From NCBI GenBank assembly GCA_947632355.1, contig CANROY010000030.1, positions 1 to 15,518 on the forward strand: DNA of 15,518 nucleotides. The letters are read 5' to 3'. The notes below the pieces were generated by a model. It saw only the letters and a program-made list of their open reading frames with translations. It searched no databases and was not told the DNA's origin. The position numbers and the translations under genes are program-made. Each line of letters opens with the position of its first letter. Positions within the stretch are counted from its first letter, which is position 1. Below, piece by piece: positions 14,335 to 15,518 of the stretch. The DNA is from an uncultured Bacilli bacterium (lineage in GTDB: Bacteria; Bacillota_I; Bacilli_A; RF39; UBA660).

Positions 14335-15353
14335 CTATTTCCTTTTTTTTGTGTACTTTTGCGTATCTTTTTGCTCATCAATAAAGGATGAAACAAAAAG
14401 TCTAAAGAATCGGCTTTATCAACTAGGGTTAAAATCCAACTTTCTTTATATTTAGGAATCCTTTTATTTAAAGGAAACATATGGGTACTGATCATACTTT
14501 CAATTTTTTCATTCATGAGTTTTGGAAAATATTTTTTCGCATTACACCTTGCATTTTCCGCGTGGGTAAATCCATGCTTTTGAAAAAAAGGTTTCTTCTC
14601 AAAATCGCTTTGCCAAGGTTTATCATAGAAATCGTGTAGTAAACCCGCTATGGCTAAGGCTTTATAGTCCAAATTCTTTTTCTTTCCTATTTTAAAACAA
14701 TCATAGGAAACTCGTAAAACGTGGTCATAAACACTTTCATTATAATGATGGGGAAATTCTTTTCTTTTTTTAAATTCTTTATTATCCAAAATTGGTTTTA
14801 CAATACGCAAGTATTCTTTATTCAAGAGTTGGTCGTTTTTTTTTTGACTTTTTAACACGACATAGGAATTCACATATTGAATCAAACTAGCAATTTGAAA
14901 AATGGCTGTTATATTTACAAATATCGTAATAGGTAATTTTCCATCTAATAAAATATTTGCAAACCCAAGTAAAATCGTTATAAAAATAACCCAAGTTTTA
15001 ATTTTACCAATCATTAAAGATTGCACAACTTTGTATTTATAAAACACATAGATATTAAATAAGGAAATCAATCCTTCTAAGACAAGAACATAGAAAAAAT
15101 AGTGATTGTAATAAATTAAAATAGCGAGCAAAGATAGTGCAAAACATTTATCAGCTATGGCATCTAACTTAGCCCCCAGTTCACTTTTGACTTTCCAAAG
15201 ACGTGCTAATTTACCATCTAAAAAGTCCGTAAAGGCAATTAATCCTCCAATAACAATTAAAAGCAAAAATTGTTTTTGAATACCAAAGTAAAGGATTAAG
15301 GGCGTTGCAAGTATTCTCGATATGGTTAAGATATTCGGAATATATTTTTTCAT
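14322..15353 (-). CDS. CDP-alcohol phosphatidyltransferase fused to an HD hydrolase domain
   Basis: A 343-residue protein in two parts. Residues 1-170 are a multi-span membrane CDP-alcohol phosphatidyltransferase with the full signature D43-x2-D46-G47-x2-A50-R51-x8-G60-x3-D64-x3-D68; this family makes phosphatidylglycerophosphate (PgsA), cardiolipin or related lipids, and FTDFLDGKLAR resembles PgsA most. Residues about 200-325 form a cytosolic HD domain: YDHVLRVS (H211), LLHDF (H240-D241), FTHAENA (H264), THMFPLN (H291) and VDKADS (D312), like a free-standing Firmicute HD family with the same HMFPL and ESW blocks. The start MKKYIPN at 15353 fits the PgsA family and follows AGAGAGAG; the longer frame would begin upstream of the promoter. 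The natural substrate of either half is unknown. Confidence 0.85.
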   Translation of the reverse strand: MKKYIPNILTISRILATPLILYFGIQKQFLLLIVIGGLIAFTDFLDGKLARLWKVKSELGAKLDAIADKCFALSLLAILIYYNHYFFYVLVLEGLISLFNIYVFYKYKVVQSLMIGKIKTWVIFITILLGFANILLDGKLPITIFVNITAIFQIASLIQYVNSYVVLKSQKKNDQLLNKEYLRIVKPILDNKEFKKRKEFPHHYNESVYDHVLRVSYDCFKIGKKKNLDYKALAIAGLLHDFYDKPWQSDFEKKPFFQKHGFTHAENARCNAKKYFPKLMNEKIESMISTHMFPLNKRIPKYKESWILTLVDKADSLDFLFHPLLMSKKIRKSTQKKGNRVSK

Positions 15354-15375
15354 AGTCTCTCTCTTTCTTGAAAAT

Positions 15376-15384
15376 ATTATAACA
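15376..15384 (-). promoter_or_regulatory. Extended -10 promoter of the phosphatidyltransferase-HD gene
   Basis: Minus strand: TATAAT at 15381-15376, preceded by TG and one base. No good -35 match lies 16-18 bases upstream. The predicted leader is about 16 nt. Confidence 0.5.
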
Positions 15385-15394
15385 AAAAGTCCAT

Positions 15395-15424
15395 AAAAAA
15401 ACATTAAATATTTGCTATTTAATG
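15395..15424 (-). terminator. Intrinsic terminator reading leftward
   Basis: Minus strand: CATTAAATA (15424-15416) pairs perfectly with TATTTAATG (15410-15402) around GCAAA, followed by seven T (15401-15395). It shields the phosphatidyltransferase promoter from upstream transcription. Confidence 0.75.
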
Positions 15425-15477
15425 CCATTATAAGTATATTTTTGTTACTATTCACAGCTAAAATAAATTAAAACACC

Positions 15478-15517
15478 AAAAAGAAGATTAATGAGTGAGA
15501 TTTTTAATCTTCTTTTT
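15478..15517 (-). terminator. Strong terminator of a gene beyond the right edge
   Basis: A perfect 14-bp stem pairs 15478-15491 with 15504-15517 around a 12-nt loop, with five A and five T at its outer ends, so it could act in both directions. No plus-strand gene precedes it, so it most likely ends a leftward gene outside the window. Confidence 0.75.
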
Positions 15518-15518
15518 C

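Noticed and set aside
15354..15455. 34-residue hydrophobic extension of the phosphatidyltransferase
   Set aside because: It crosses a perfect intrinsic terminator and the promoter, and the family starts at the MKKYIPN position.
1..15518. CRISPR arrays, tRNA/rRNA genes, insertion sequences, phage genes
   Set aside because: No spaced direct repeats, no recognisable tRNA or rRNA sequence, and no transposase, integrase or flanking terminal repeats were seen on reading both strands.

Overview
The window is AT-rich, tightly packed bacterial DNA from a low-GC Firmicute. The best guess is an uncultured Bacilli/Erysipelotrichia- or RF39-like lineage. The beta and beta' subunits, the YbxB methyltransferase placed directly before rpoB (as in Bacillus), the FtsK/SpoIIIE translocase and the strong AAGGAGG-type ribosome sites all fit this. 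TGA is used as a stop (rpoB, ybxB) and tryptophan is TGG, so this is not the Mycoplasma code. The exact genus cannot be read from the window.

Layout. Positions 88-326 hold a monocistronic L28 gene (+) with its own promoter and terminator. It converges on the RNA polymerase operon, which runs leftward from 8421 to 349: ybxB, rpoB, rpoC. rpoB has its own strong promoter, whose -35 box contains the ybxB stop codon. From about 8440 to 10962 lies an accessory segment: an orphan 113-aa protein, a very small membrane peptide with a convergent antisense RNA, a membrane-anchored surface protein with a formylglycine-enzyme-like (lectin-fold) domain, and a divergent Xre-type regulator. Housekeeping genes resume on the minus strand: ftsK and a dGTPase-like HD hydrolase (one transcription unit), and a protein fusing a CDP-alcohol phosphatidyltransferase to an HD hydrolase domain. 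The right edge holds terminators for genes beyond the window.

Main discovery candidate. At 8915-9244 the sequence has every visible part of a type I toxin-antitoxin locus of the par/Fst layout: a promoter, a roughly 98-nt leader with a stem that can hide the ribosome site, a 28-residue hydrophobic peptide, and a convergent RNA of about 73 nt with its own consensus promoter and intrinsic terminator. Short repeats in the leader are complementary to the antisense RNA. The peptide does not look like any toxin family I can name.

Other points worth attention are two rifampicin-pocket residues in RpoB that match known resistance substitutions (E. coli positions 513 and 526), an operator-like palindrome inside the surface-protein promoter next to the Xre gene, and the phospholipid synthase-HD fusion. 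Several coding starts given here are shorter than the longest open frame because ribosome sites, promoters or family alignment decide them.
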